The notes: generated by a model from the sequence alone, not told the origin. DNA of 46,130 bases from Prorocentrum cordatum (GCA_963575745.1 CAUYUJ010006280.1:135001-181130), one strand, 5' to 3'; shown: positions 1 to 10,588, numbered from the stretch's first letter. Program-made: numbers and translations.

Positions 1-90
1 ACCGTGCCAGAGCATCCCTGGGACTTCAATGCCGCGCATCAACGTTGCCCACAGCCGCGGTGGTTTGCCCAAGACATTCCGTGTTCGTGG
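1..90 (+). repeat. Dispersed repeat fragment, partner of 2921-3031
   Basis: Bases 2-45 resemble 2987-3031 in direct orientation (shared CCGTGCCAGAGCAT). Bases 36-83 resemble 2923-2963 in inverted orientation (shared core CCGCGGTGGTTTGCCC). The two copies flank the tandem arrays between them. No coding function is visible. Confidence 0.6.
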
Positions 91-99
91 AAGAAAACC

Positions 100-620
100 C
101 ACAGTTCCAGAGGAGAGCTCCTCGTCCACCCCGCTTCCTCCTCTTCTTACCCGTCAAACAACACACTCAAAACGAGGCTTCCGCCTGAGAGGTCCCAAAA
201 AGCACACCCAAAAGGAAGCTCTCGCCTGAGAGGTCCCAAACAAAACACTCAAAACGAGGCTCCCGCCTGAGAGGTCCCCCAAAAAACCCAAAGAAATCCA
301 AGCGCCACCCCTCTCATCCCTGTAACTGTCCAAAAAAACCAAAAAAATCCAAAGTTCCAGAGGAGAACTCCTCGTCATCTTCCAGAGGGCGGGTAAGAAG
401 AGGAGGAAGCGGGGGCGGGGGAGTTCTCCTCTGAAACTTTGGGTTTTTTTTGGGGGGGGGTTTTTTTGGGACAGTTACAGGGATGAGAGGGGTTGCTCTT
501 GGATTTCTTTGGGTTTTTTTTTGGCCTCTCAGGCGGGAGCCTCGTTTTGAGTGCTTTTTCTGGGACCTCTCAGGCGGGAGCATCGTTTTGGGACCTCCCA
601 GGCGGGAGCACCGTCACGTG
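100..620. repeat. Large imperfect inverted repeat with GCCTGAGAGGTCCC motifs
   Basis: The left arm (about 100-385) carries three direct copies of a roughly 40-bp motif containing GCCTGAGAGGTCCC. The right arm (about 405-620) carries their reverse complement, GGACCTCTCAGGCGGGAGC. Both arms also share a CAGTTACAGGGATGAGAGG segment and its complement. The centre lies near 395. The open frames here are by-products of the repeat. Confidence 0.7.
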
Positions 621-781
621 GGAGGTTCATGCTCTCCTCCTTCCTTTCCCCTTCTCCCTTTCTTTCCTTCCTCCTCCCTCACCCTCCTCCTCCTCACTCT
701 CTCTCTCTCTCTCTCTCTCCCTCTCTCCCCCCTCTCTCTCTCATCACTTATTTTATATCTCTCTCATTATCTCGTTTCCTC

Positions 782-1345
782 TCTCCCTCTCAATGTCGGA
801 AGCGCAATACTTTTTCACTGTTGGAACGCAGTGCTCTGGATCCATCGAAGCGCAATGCTTCGTCCTCGTCGGGAGCGCAATGTTTCCTTCTCGTCGGAAG
901 CGCAATGTTTCCTCCTCGTCGGAAGCGCAATGCTTCCTCCCCGTGGGAAGCGCAATGTTTCCTCCTCGTCGGAGCAACGCCTTGGATCCGTCGAAGCGCA
1001 ACGCTTCGTGCTTGTCGGAAGCGCAATGTTTCCTATTCGTCGGAAGCGCAATGCTTCCTCTGTGTCGGAAGCGCAAAGTTTCCTCTCTGTCGGAAGCGCA
1101 ATGTTTCCTCCTCGTCAGAAGCGCAATGCTTCATGTTTGGTGGAACGCATTGTTCTGGTTTCACCGAAGCGCAATGCTTCGTCCTCGTCGGAAGCGCAAT
1201 GTTTCCTCGTCGGAAGCGCAACGTTTCCTCCTTCTGTCGGAAGCGCAATGTTTCCTCCTCGTCGGAACGCAATGCTCTGGACCCCTCGAAGCGCAAGGCT
1301 TCGTGCTTGTCGGAAGCGCAGTGTTTCCTCCCCCTCCCTTCCATT
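782..1345 (+). repeat. 25-bp tandem repeat with longer variant units
   Basis: The unit GTCGGAAGCGCAATGTTTCC plus five bases repeats every 25 bp (for example at 893 and 918). Variant units containing GCTCTGGATCC and TCGAAGCGCAATGCTTCG recur near 823, 970, 1140 and 1264, giving an irregular higher-order pattern. Several frames are open on both strands because the unit lacks stop codons, so it is not called as coding. Confidence 0.85.
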
Positions 1346-1459
1346 CCCAGGCATGAAGGTCGGTGCGACGCCCGATTCGGTGAGAGACACATAATTAACG
1401 ACATGGAAAGGGATGGGAGGGAGGGGTAGGATGTCAGATGTAGCGCGAGCGCACCTAGC

Positions 1460-1493
1460 TTGTTCTCTCTCTCTCTCTCTCTCTCTCTCTCCT

Positions 1494-1535
<42 letters not shown>

Positions 1536-1637
1536 CCTCTCTTTCTCGCTCGCTCCATCCCTCCCTCCCTCCCTCCCTCCCTCCCTCCCTCCCTCCCCCC
1601 ATCCACCCCCATCCCACTATATCAGTATAACCCTCTC

Positions 1638-1683
<46 letters not shown>

Positions 1684-1685
1684 TG
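1460..1685 (+). repeat. (CT)n and (CCCT)n microsatellite
   Basis: Bases 1462-1550 are almost pure CT, 1556-1600 is a CCCT run, and 1628-1680 is CT again. A shorter CT-rich stretch occurs at 655-780. Confidence 0.95.
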
Positions 1686-1689
1686 ACAC

Positions 1690-2745
1690 ATGTGTTTTTA
1701 CTACAACTACGGCTGGCATATGTTGTCTTGGGGTCTCTTTTGGGCCTCTGGCAATCGAGATGCGAGCGTCGGCTTCGCAAATGCTCTTTTTGCCGAAGGA
1801 ATCCATGGCCTCGCGGCCAGCAAGCGGCATGAGATGAACGAAATGTGTTTTACTACAACTACGGCTGACATATGTTGTTTTTGGGTCACGTTTGGGTCTC
1901 TGGTTGTCGTGATGCGAGCGCCGGCTGCGCAAATGCTGTTTTTGCAGTAGGAACCCACGGTATCGCGGCAACCCAACGACAGGATATAGAAAAATGTGTT
2001 TTTACAACAACTACGGCTGACGTGTGTTGTTTGGGGGTCTCTTTTGGGCCTCTGGCAATCGAGATGAGGGCGTCGTCTTCGCACATGCTCTTTTTGCCGA
2101 AGGAATCCATGGCCTCGCGGCAAGCAAGCGACACAAGATGAGCGAAATGTGTTTTACAACAACTACGGCTGACATATGTTGTCTTGGGGTCTCTTTTGGG
2201 CCTCTGGCAATCGAGATGCGAGCGTCGGCTTCGCAAATGCTCTTTTTGCCGAAGGAATCCATGGCCTCGCGGCAAGCAAGCGACACAATATGAGCGAAAT
2301 GTGTTTTTACAACAACTACGGCTGACATATGTTGTCTTGGGGTCTCTTTTGGGCCCCTGGCAATCGAGATGCGAGCGTCGGCTTCGCAAATGCTCTTTTT
2401 GCCGAAGGAAGCCATGGCCTCGCGGCAAGCAAGCGACACAAGATGAGCGACATGTGTTTTTACTACAACTACGGCTGATGTATGTTGTCTTGGGGTCTCT
2501 TTTGGGCTTCTGGCAATCGAGATGCGAGCGTCGGCTTCGCAAATGCTCTTTTTGCCGAAGGAATCCATGGCCTCGCGGCAAGCAAGCGACACAAGATGAG
2601 CGAAATGTGTTTTTACAACAACTACGGCTGACATATGTTGTCTTGGTGTCTCTTTTGGGCTTCTGGCAATCGAGATGAGAGCGTCGGCTTCGCAAATGCT
2701 CTTTTTGCCGAAGGAATCCATGGTCTCGCGGCCAGCAGTCGGCGC
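1690..2745 (+). repeat. 153-bp minisatellite, about 7 copies
   Basis: The landmark ATGGCCTCGCGGCAAGCAAG recurs at about 1804, 1957 (variant), 2109, 2261, 2414, 2567 and 2720, a step of 152-153 bp. Because 153 is 51 codons, minus-strand frames stay open through the array and encode a 51-residue repeat. One such frame spans 3427-1886. Two minus frames are open at once and one unit is 152 bp, so a real protein is unlikely. Confidence 0.85.
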
Positions 2746-2920
2746 CCTTTCCCCTCCTGATGTGCACGCAGCAGATATTGCAGGACCCAGATAACGCAGT
2801 AGTCAGACGCATGCGCGCGCAAACGTGCACGCACAGAGAACTGCAGAAGGAATGCGAGGATGAAATAAGAAGACGAGTAATGATAATGCTGTAACCATGA
2901 TGATGACGATGAATACGAAC

Positions 2921-3031
2921 AAGGAATGTCTCGGGCAAACCACCGCGGCTGGTCGCAACGTTGCTGTTGCGACCAGACGATCCTGCCCCGTGCCAGAGCA
3001 TTATATCTGGGACGTCAACATCGCGAATCAA
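2921..3031 (+). repeat. Second copy of the dispersed repeat seen at 1-90, with a hairpin
   Basis: It resembles 1-90 in two rearranged blocks. It contains a perfect 9-bp hairpin, GGTCGCAAC at 2951-2959 with GTTGCGACC at 2966-2974. Confidence 0.6.
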
Positions 3032-3109
3032 AATGACTGTCGCGCCCTGACAGTATTGAACAATGCCGGAGAACAATTTTGGGACGTCTACCATGAAATC
3101 CTGTAAGCT

Positions 3110-3510
3110 GGTGTTTACTTTACGACGAAGCCCGCCGGCGCTAAGGCGAGAGCCGCATTCTGGAAAGACACCGCTCTTTAATCCGCGAAGCTCACGCACG
3201 CTTCTGAGACGAATGTGCGCGGCGCTAAGGCGAGAGCCACGCTCTGAAGACAGCCCGCCCTCCGTCCGTAAGATCCGCAAGCTTTTAAGACAAAAAACAA
3301 TAATTCGCAGCGTTACGGCGAGAGCCACACATTTTGAACACCACTTTGAGACGAGCGTGCGCGGCGTTAAGGCGAGAACCGCCTTTGAAAACGACCCGCC
3401 CTCCATCTGGGAAGCTCTTGCTTGCAAACTTTAAAGACGACCTTGCGCGGCGCTAAGTCGAGAGCCGCGTATTGAAAACGACCCGCCCTCCATTCGTGAA
3501 ACTGTTGCGC
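3110..3510 (+). repeat. Degenerate ~86-bp tandem repeat, about 5 copies
   Basis: The motif GGCGCTAAGGCGAGAGCC recurs near 3137, 3221, 3309, 3363 and 3449, each followed by a variant of GAAAACGACCCGCCCTCC. The spacing is 84-88 bp except for one shortened unit of 54 bp. Confidence 0.75.
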
Positions 3511-3588
3511 CCGGGGTGAGAAAATCTCAGGCGAAACGCCTGGCTTGACCCGTCTCGGGATGCGACAGGGAGGAGCTGTTTAGAAGGA

Positions 3589-3660
3589 AGGGGGACGGAG
3601 GAGGTAGAGTGAGTGGGAGGAGGGGGAGGGGGAGGAGGAGGAGGAGGAGATGGAGGAGGA
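3589..3660 (+). repeat. Purine-rich (GGA)n tract
   Basis: This is an almost pure G/A stretch lying directly beyond the A-tract that ends the minus-strand LINE. Confidence 0.9.
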
Positions 3661-3711
3661 TTTTTTTTTGGGGGGTCACCGTTGACCGACCAGTTATGAC
3701 AGTGCGACAGT

Positions 3712-4400
3712 TCACACCGCCCTGCTTGCTGCCTCTCGCGCCGCGATGCGGGCGCGAATGGGGTCCAGGCAGGGCAGAAGAGTAGCAGAGGCCGCCACTT
3801 CGCCTCGGCGCGCCATCTGCAAGACAACGTCCGCCTCCTGCCTCGCAACCTGTTCTTCAGGTTCAGCGCAGGAGACTGGCGCGCTGCGCAAGGGATGAAG
3901 TCCTCTGCGCAGCCGAGACAACACTTGGCCCCCGCTTCGGATGCTACCTGGCTGGCAGCGGGTGGCCAAACTGCGGATCTTGTGCTGGGAGTACGCGCCG
4001 CAGGCCAAGCAGAAAAACAGAGGGTTGGGCTCCTCTCCAACCTGGGTACTCGCCAGCTTGTGTCCATGATCGGGGGCCGGGACGAGGAGCTCGGCCACCC
4101 TCTCAGGGAAACCTTCGCAACCGAGCTCGGGCCGCTCATGTTGCCGTCCTCCGAGGAGGGCCAGACACTTAGTGCAACGAAATCCCCAGAGGCTTCGCTG
4201 CCATGCATGCCACGACGTGGCCTTGTCGAAGACCTTCGTGGGTCTCCCACGTCGAGGCGGCCGCTGGTGAGACGCACGCGGAAACAGCGGCAGCGCGCTC
4301 GCTATCAGCCGTGCGCACTTGCGCATCTGGTCGATGGTCCTATCAACTTGATAAACTTCGGCCTCCGAAAGCCGTGCATGCAGCTCGATGGCCTTCTTGG
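3712..4400 (-). pseudogene. LINE Cys-rich C-terminal region
   Basis: The minus-strand frame contains FRCTKCLALL and FFCLACGAYSQHK. These are two C-x2-C pairs in a basic context and would fit zinc-knuckle-like modules at the end of the polyprotein. The frame ends at 3712, about 40 bp before the terminal A-tract. The function is inferred from position. Confidence 0.55.
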
Positions 4401-4890
4401 CCTCTAGATCAGCTCGCCAGTTGGCCTGGCCAATCCTGCGCTCTGGTAGCGCCAGCTCATCTATCACTTCCAGCTTGCGGTGCGCAGGCGTGTGATCAGC
4501 TGGGGCAAATTATTTTGCACACATGTGGGCCAGGGCGCCTCGCCTGAGACCTCCATGCCTTTGCTTCGGGGAGGTTTGCTCGCTGGGTCCCTTGTTGTGG
4601 AGTCTGACCGCATTCATACAATCGCTGTAACACTGAGAGGACAGCCTCGGCACGAACATGGGCAACAGGGCTAGCTGCAACTGCTCCGCGGCCTGGCTAG
4701 TCTGGGCAAGGAGGGCCACGCCACTCCACGCGCGACGTACTTCTGGTGGCCTTCGTCATCAAAGAGACCCAAGAGTAGGCAGCTCTGGACAACTCCGAGA
4801 TGCAGTGTGGTATGCATGATCCATCCCCCGCCTGGTAGAGCCCCGTGCAGTCAAACCTCGCCCACTCCACCTCCTGTCCCTCCTCATTTT
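4390..4890 (-). pseudogene. LINE RNase H domain remnant
   Basis: One minus-strand frame reads LYQAGDGSC, then ELSRAAYSWV (about 4890-4760), like the first Asp strand and the Glu helix of RNase H. A later block reads AAEQLQLALL and CYSDCMNAV (4600-4629), the DC block. A final block reads GQANWRADLEAKKAIELH (about 4440-4385), the C-terminal Asp region. The blocks lie in more than one frame. Order and motifs fit an RNase H that would degrade the RNA strand during integration. Confidence 0.7.
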
Positions 4891-5930
4891 ACAAGACAGG
4901 CTCATGATCATCACTAAGACTGGGCCAGCTATCGATCGGGTGCAGCATCTTAAGGCCGTCGTGCAGCACATCGCCACTGCCGAGAGCTTCGCGACAGAAG
5001 TCAGCCGAGACCTCCGCCTCCTCTCGCGCAGCCACTACGTCCTGGCGCTGACGCTCGTAGAGTCGATGCCTGACCGAGTCAGGTCTCTGACAAAGCGGGC
5101 GCAGTCCGAAACAGAGGTGCCCAGAACTACGGGCCAGATCCTCAGTCCACAGACCTTCGCAAAAGGCAGTCTGAACCAAGTACTTCCCCAGGGCACTTAA
5201 ACTAATCCCTTTGGTCCGGGGGTTCGCGATCCGACGCAGGGGCTCAACGCAAACCCTAGCTCCCGAGGGCCACCCGAGTTTTTCAGCCAAAACTCTCTCA
5301 TGGTGTCTCTGGACACCTCGTTCTAACGAGAAACACACCATGGAGGGTGTGATGCACAATAAACTGTGCTCAATGTGCTTATCATCAATCCAAAGCAGGG
5401 GGTTCGCCGCAGTCCACCCGATCCTGCGCAGAGACAGGTGCATCCTACTGATCGGACCACGCGATTTAGCCTAAGTGAGTCCTTCCCGCTTGACCTCCCT
5501 CCACATCGCGCACAGGTCCTTGACCGAAAACTGAGCTTGGCTGGGCCCTGTGGCGGCGCTCCACACCGCCTGGGCCCACGCTATGGCTGGTGCTGCCATG
5601 CTCCTCCACAGCGGGTCACCAACAAGGGCGACCTTGGCGCGCGTAGAAACCCCATCATGCCTTGGGGCCTGAAAAGACAGCAAAACACGTCTCGCATGCC
5701 TGAGTTCGGCATCAGTCATGCCCACAATGGTGTCCCCAAACGTGAGAGCTGGCTTGGCACCAGCCGTATATTTTTCACCGATGCGGCCCCGATCCCTTGG
5801 CAAAGCCCGCTGGAAACGCTTCAACACCCGATGTCGCTTAACCATGTCCTGGAAACGCTTGCGCCTCCTGGAGAGGTGTCCCTTCCTGTTGCGCTTGCCC
5901 CCATGGGGCCAAATCGCATCCCAAGGGCAC
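4889..5930 (-). pseudogene. LINE post-RT region with degenerate Cys/His motif
   Basis: Two minus-strand frames cover this part: 6007-5471 (basic, with a GKRNRKGHLSRRRKRF segment) and 5443-4889. The second contains CFGLRPLCQRPDSVRHRLYE. This resembles the C-x(n)-C-x(n)-H-x(n)-E/C zinc-binding pattern that precedes RNase H in many LINEs, but the final Cys is not present. Assignment is by position and this motif only. Confidence 0.6.
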
Positions 5931-7193
5931 CACATGCGTGCCCGCAGTCCCCGCCAGGATTCCGAGCCGAATCCCAAGGCGACGAGCAGTGTCAGGGTCC
6001 GAGGCAAACGTCATCAACTTATCAGGAGCCAGATCCACCCCGAGCTCCTGGATGAACACACTGTGCAAATCCGACGCCGCCGAAGCTAGCGACTCGATGG
6101 CGGCCTCCTTCGTGCCACAACAACTGACTGTGTCACCGTCAATGTAAGAGGACAGGTCCACGCTAGGGTTCCGCCTCACGAAACCATCGAACGGCTTCGT
6201 GGCATACACGCGCGCAAAAATATCGTTGAAGCACGACCCAGCAGGTAGCCCGCTGGTAGCATATTGCGCCGCCAGGCTGTGGCCAGAGCCTAACCTTAAG
6301 ATCCTGGGGCCTCGCCAAAAATTGAAAACCATCTTGATGATCACTGGTTCGAGCCCGACCTCCAGGCTGCGCTCCTTGGGTCTCTGGAGGTCAAAACTCT
6401 CATAATACATAGTGCCACCCCAAGGGAACCCCGCCGTGACTCCACCGCCTTCCACCTGGGCTTCCGCCTTGGCGGCCTGGCCCCACGCGCAGGCTTCCGC
6501 CGACTTCCCCGCGCCGAAGGCCCAATACCTCCTGGGGTGCGTGTCGTTGAGCGGGGTGAGGTGGGGTCGCCTTAACCTTTCCCACAAACGCACAGGGGCA
6601 GCGCAGATCAAGATCGGACGAAGACCACCCTTGGGTTTCTCGAGCAAGGGAAACATCATCCAGTACAGAGCCCGAGGGAACAATCCCAACTTCTCCGACG
6701 CTTGAAACAGGCGGGCCAGGGTGTCCAACCCTTCGTCGTAGAGAAGAGCAAAATGCCGCACGTGCGCCCCATCCAGGGACTGAGCTGTGTGCGGCGAGAA
6801 GCTCTTGGCCGCCGAACGAATAGCATCAGGACTGGGGCGGTCGAGGCAGTGCCTGTCAGGCACTTCGACGGGGGACGGGGAAGAGGATGCATCCCAGAAG
6901 GTCCCGAGAATCTCAGCCTCCTTGGCCAGCAAAACACGCGGGTCCGACGTAAACATACCAGGAGATTTCTCGGTCACCGTGGGCTCCCATTTAACCTTGA
7001 GGCGGGTGAGGCGGTGCATCTTGCGCGCTGATCCCTGCAAAGCTTCAGCTTGCCATTCGTCCCACCCCTTCTTTTCCATCCCGTCTAAGCCTTCCCGAGC
7101 CTCCATGAAGTCCCCCTCCCAGCCCGCCAGAAGCCTGGCAAACTGGTCGACCCAGTCAGCCAGGCCATGCAAGGGGCGCGGCCACGCGGCCAT
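5838..7193 (-). pseudogene. LINE reverse transcriptase domain, frame open for 451 codons
   Basis: This domain would copy LINE RNA into DNA at the nicked target. Visible blocks in order are the fingers segment PLLEKPKGGLRPI followed by RLWERLR, a degraded palm block containing YESFD, GLPAGSCFNDIFARVY (matching the G-x-x-x-G block of motif B), and SSYIDGDTV at about 6127-6160. The last corresponds to the Y-x-D-D catalytic motif C but reads YIDGD, so the second Asp is displaced or lost. The block upstream of motif B also looks compressed. The long open frame is therefore probably inactive. The far C-terminal end continues in another frame near 5930. Confidence 0.8.
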
Positions 7194-7236
7194 CTCCTGA
7201 CGGGCCTTGGCAACGGTAACATCAAGCCTAGCCGAG

Positions 7237-7837
7237 AGGCCTTCGGCATCAAAAGTTGCGCAACAATATCAACGATGCTGCGCGCCGCTTGGGCCTCAGA
7301 CTGATCGACTAAAGTATTCATCTGGGCCGCCAGCCTCTGGCTGGTGTTGAGAAGGTCCTTAGTGTACTGCTGCAGCCAGACCCAACCAACCCAGACACGG
7401 ACCTCATCTTCTTCCTTGCTCTTAGGGTGCATCATGACCGAGGCCCACTGGGGAACCAACGGTAGCCCTTTCTTTCCCTTCTTACGCACAGGGGTATCTA
7501 ACTTACTCTCAAGCTCCAGCTCCATGGCATCCGAGAAAGCTTTCCAAGCGACGTCCAGCGCCGCCCAAGCAGCGCCCACCGCTTGGTCACTGGCGACGAG
7601 GTTGGCTTGCTCAGCCTGTCCGCGCGCCTCCGACCAATCAGCATTGCGATTGCTTGGCCCCAACGGGAGCTCAGTGGGGAGCCTCTGGTGGCTAGTGTAC
7701 ACCAACTGGTGCAACTTGACAGCCCCAGGCCTGAGATGCAGTTGAACGGGGGGGTGGGGCCTCTTGACCCATGCACTGTCGACCTTGACGGTCTGCGCCA
7801 GCTTGCTGAAGGCCGTGAACGCGATAAAAAAAAGCAA
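7237..7837 (-). pseudogene. LINE linker between endonuclease and RT
   Basis: This open stretch reads as a charged, helix-rich segment (for example AWAALDVAWKAFSDAMELEL, then PVRKKGKKGLPLVPQW). No catalytic motif is visible. Its position between nuclease and RT fits the linker of dinoflagellate-type LINE polyproteins. The frame changes on both sides. Confidence 0.6.
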
Positions 7838-8420
7838 TCTTGATATTAGCCTGCGGTGTCACGCGCGTGGTGGACTCGGGCTGCGTGATCAGCAACCCCG
7901 CGCGCCGCGGCATACCAGACATCTCCAAACATGCTGAGCTGAAGTTCCAATCAGCCCCCATCAGTGCAAGGTGCGCCCCTTCCATGATCTGGCCTGCCAT
8001 ACGTATGATCTGTAAGTTACGTGGACTTAGGCCTTCACCTGTGTAAAGATACGCACTACCAACCAATAGAGGGGGCCACTTGGGAATATCGACCATGGCG
8101 AAGACTAGCCTGTGCTCTACTGCAATGCCTCGAGGCAAAAAGTCTGGCCACCTTAGCCCAACAGTCACTCTGGCGAAGATGGCGACTCCAGCGGAAGTCT
8201 GTCCCTGAGCACATGCCACGGCAGGTGAGCACAACAGGTTCCATCCCATAGCCTTGGCTGAACTCGCTCGCTCCCCCAATCGATCTTCATCAAAACCGAT
8301 TTCCTGAGCACACAACACGAGGGCCTGGGTCGACGCTAACCTCTTCTTAAGTGTGCCCAGCTGTTCCCATTATAACTTTCAAAAACATGAGACGTATCAA
8401 TGTCTCTGACGCGGGGGGCG
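7838..8420 (-). pseudogene. LINE endonuclease (APE-type) remnant
   Basis: The minus-strand translation from about 8340 reads LASTQALVLCAQEIGF and later LMGADWNF (7940-7966). These correspond to the catalytic Glu block and the GDWN block of exonuclease-endonuclease-phosphatase nucleases, which nick the target DNA in LINE retrotransposition. An upstream YNGNSW peptide (8357-8374) is in another frame; a single-base indel near 8352 would account for this. The nuclease frame runs out near 7840, where a second shift leads into the linker. The remnant cannot encode one intact protein. Confidence 0.75.
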
Positions 8421-8530
8421 GCTCGTGGCGGACAGCCTACCCCATGCTTAGACAACTTAAAACCCGTGCATCTCGGCACGAAGTCACATACTACCCCGCG
8501 CGAGCACAACCCGCTGGGGTCATGAAAGCC

Positions 8531-8630
8531 NNNNNNNNNNNNNNNNNNNNNNNNNNNNNNNNNNNNNNNNNNNNNNNNNNNNNNNNNNNNNNNNNNNNNN
8601 NNNNNNNNNNNNNNNNNNNNNNNNNNNNNN
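8531..8630. other. Assembly gap (100 N)
   Basis: This is a run of exactly 100 N between the 5' side of the LINE and the first base of a fold-back element. The length suggests a placeholder rather than a measured size. Confidence 0.98.
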
Positions 8631-8841
8631 ATCAGTGGATGCCAAAGGGGTTATACCTGGCCTAACCTAGCTTATAAGTGGGTTACACATGCCCCAAGTG
8701 CCTTAGGGGCATTAGACAACTCTGCTAAGTGGGTGGAGCCCACTTAGCCTGGATCGCGATCCCCTCCAAGCCACTTGGGGCATGTGTAACCCGCTTACAA
8801 GCTAGGTTAGGCCAGGTAAAACCCCTCTGGCGTCCACTGAT
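8631..8841. mobile_element. Fold-back/MITE-like element with ~75-bp terminal inverted repeats
   Basis: The left arm starts ATCAGTGGATGCCAAAGGGG at 8631. The right arm ends with the matching complement CCAGGTAAAACCCCTCTGG, then CGTCCACTGAT, at 8841. The arms pair for about 75 bp with few mismatches around a short centre (about 8705-8770). No coding capacity. A target duplication cannot be tested because the left flank is N. The 13-nt end ATCAGTGGACGCC also occurs alone at 12780-12792. Confidence 0.8.
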
Positions 8842-9220
8842 ACCCCCCCTATCCTCTCAGCACACCCCCAGCCAATCCCAGTACCCCTGCCTCGTCTTCG
8901 TCTTCTTGGGTCGCCATTCCCCAAGGGCTTGACGACTTTTCGCCAATGAGCGACTTGTGGGTAGCGGGCCAGGTAAATCCAGGTATGTGCAGATAAATCG
9001 AGGTCAATCCAGGTGAATTTGGGCACATCAAACAAAGTAGATCCAGAGATCTCCAGGGGAAGTTGTGGCAAATCGTGGCCGCACTAGCGCGAGGCGAGGG
9101 ACGGCAGAAGTAGTTAGGGTCTTAACGAGCCATTGCTGGAGTCGCCGCCTCCCAGTTCTGGTCAGAACACACCCAGGGAGAGGGCCGGGGTGTAGCGGTA
9201 TCGGTGTCGGTATTGCGAAG
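8842..9220. other. No gene recognised
   Basis: Bases 8960-9030 hold a short repeated CCAGGTNAATCNAGG motif. Segments around 8880 and 9130-9215 resemble 12490-12640 (shared GAGTC..CCCAGTTCTGGTCAGA-like text and GGCCGGGG..GCGGTATCGGT), so this is an old dispersed repeat. Nothing else is supported. Confidence 0.5.
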
Positions 9221-9247
9221 GCCTTGCGGCCGTTGCCGCCGACCCTG

Positions 9248-9316
9248 GGGGGGCGACGACGACGACGAGGACGACGACGACGACGACGGCAATTGCGGCG
9301 GCGACGACGACGATCT
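9248..9316 (+). repeat. (ACG)n microsatellite
   Basis: Interrupted ACG triplets run from about 9256 to 9316. Acidic and arginine-rich open frames here follow from the triplet. Confidence 0.85.
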
Positions 9317-9497
9317 GACGTGGGCCAGATTCTTTCGGGATGATGTGCACCATCTTGGCAAGTGCAGCAGGAATGGTAGCCCCCTCGTCGGGGCCCCGTG
9401 CTGCAGAGGATGCGGCAGCAAAAGGTGAGGACGCATGGCAGGCTGCCGTCGGCGCCGTGGAGGGCCCTGCTGCAGAGCGCGTAAGCCACCCAAGAAT

Positions 9498-9578
9498 TGA
9501 GCTCCTCCTCCTCCTCCTCCTTCTTCCCCTCCTTCCCCTCCTCCTCCTCCTCCTCCTCCTCCTGCTCCTCCTCCAACC
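9498..9578 (+). repeat. (CTC)n microsatellite
   Basis: This is a pyrimidine tract of CTC triplets. The Ser/Leu- or Gly/Glu-rich open frames through it are low-complexity artefacts. Confidence 0.9.
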
Positions 9579-10588
9579 TCCTCTCGGGGGCGAGCGCATC
9601 GGCCTGGGGAGAGCTGCGGCTGCGACACGTGCCGGATCCGGCGGGGAACACGAGCCGGTGGCCGAGGTCGACTACGCGTGAGAGTGGCCCTTCGCTGGAG
9701 CGATCTTTTTTTGGGTGCGGGCCCACTGTTGTCCCACCCCTAAAGCTACGGGTTACTCTTGACCAGGGTCCACCCGGCCCTCTCTGTGCAGTCAACCCCC
9801 ACAGTATGAGCGACTGTCCGAGGTTATCCTTGCATCCTTCCCCTTCGGCCCATCCTTGACCGCTTTCGCTGGTCGCGCCCCGCTCGCAAAGTTCACAGGG
9901 TGAAATGCCGACCCCGCTTTCGCTTCCAGGCAAAACCAAGTCATACCACGCGCCTCCACGTCGAGCAGCCTGACCGTTGCGGGCCACCCCACGGGTAGTT
10001 TGGTATCGTTCGGTTCACTTGCCTCATAAAAGTGTCGACATGGCCTTCCAGACCCACGACGTCGGTGATTTTTTCATGACGTGATCCCGAGGAGCCTGGA
10101 CCCCTTCCTGGGGACTGGCTTTTCATCCCGAATTGTTTTTTGGCGGTCCCGAGGCCCAGCGAGGGCCCCCGGAGGCCGAAGCTAGCGAAAAACCTCCCTT
10201 CCTGATTTTTGTCTCGGGCCGGACGATGGGGGGGGAGGATAGGGAAAGGGTGGGTTACGAAATTTGCTGCGTGCAGCTGGCTTCGGCCCCACCGAGGGGC
10301 CCATGCCTCGAGACATTGCCGCCGCCGGCGCCGGGAGGCGCCGGGAAAGTCAGCCACGTGAGCTGCTTCTCGAGCCCCCCTGGGATGGTTTTTTTCTCAG
10401 GATTCTGGTGTTTCGATTTGCGGGAGTTGCGGGTTCTTTGGGGAACTCGTTTTACGCGGGTTAGCCCAACCCTGCGATCCCCAGCATATTTCCAAGAAGC
10501 GGCGTGAGTTTTTGGACCGTTTGGAGAGGGGCCTCAGGCCCAAGTCCAAACTCGAATTTTTTTTATTTCGGTATGACTGCGCCATTGG
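9579..10588. other. GC-rich stretch without a recognised gene
   Basis: Several frames are open on both strands because of GC-rich composition. None shows a recognisable domain or motif. Confidence 0.5.

Larger units (their letters stand above)
3661..8530 (-). mobile_element. Decayed non-LTR retrotransposon (LINE) with APE endonuclease, RT and RNase H
   Basis: Read on the minus strand, the order is endonuclease (about 8420-7840), linker (7837-7240), reverse transcriptase (7193-5838), a post-RT region (about 5930-4890), RNase H (about 4890-4390) and a Cys-rich C-terminus (4400-3712). It then ends in nine A residues (plus-strand T at 3661-3669), which fits an oligo-A LINE 3' end. Each block lies in a different frame from the next, so several indels have broken the element. 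The 5' end is cut by the assembly gap at 8531. The LINE assignment rests on domain order and motifs read by eye; the clade was not determined. Confidence 0.85.

Noticed and set aside
9028-9987. Minus-strand frame of 319 codons
   Set aside because: About a third of it translates the CTC and ACG microsatellites; the rest shows no domain.
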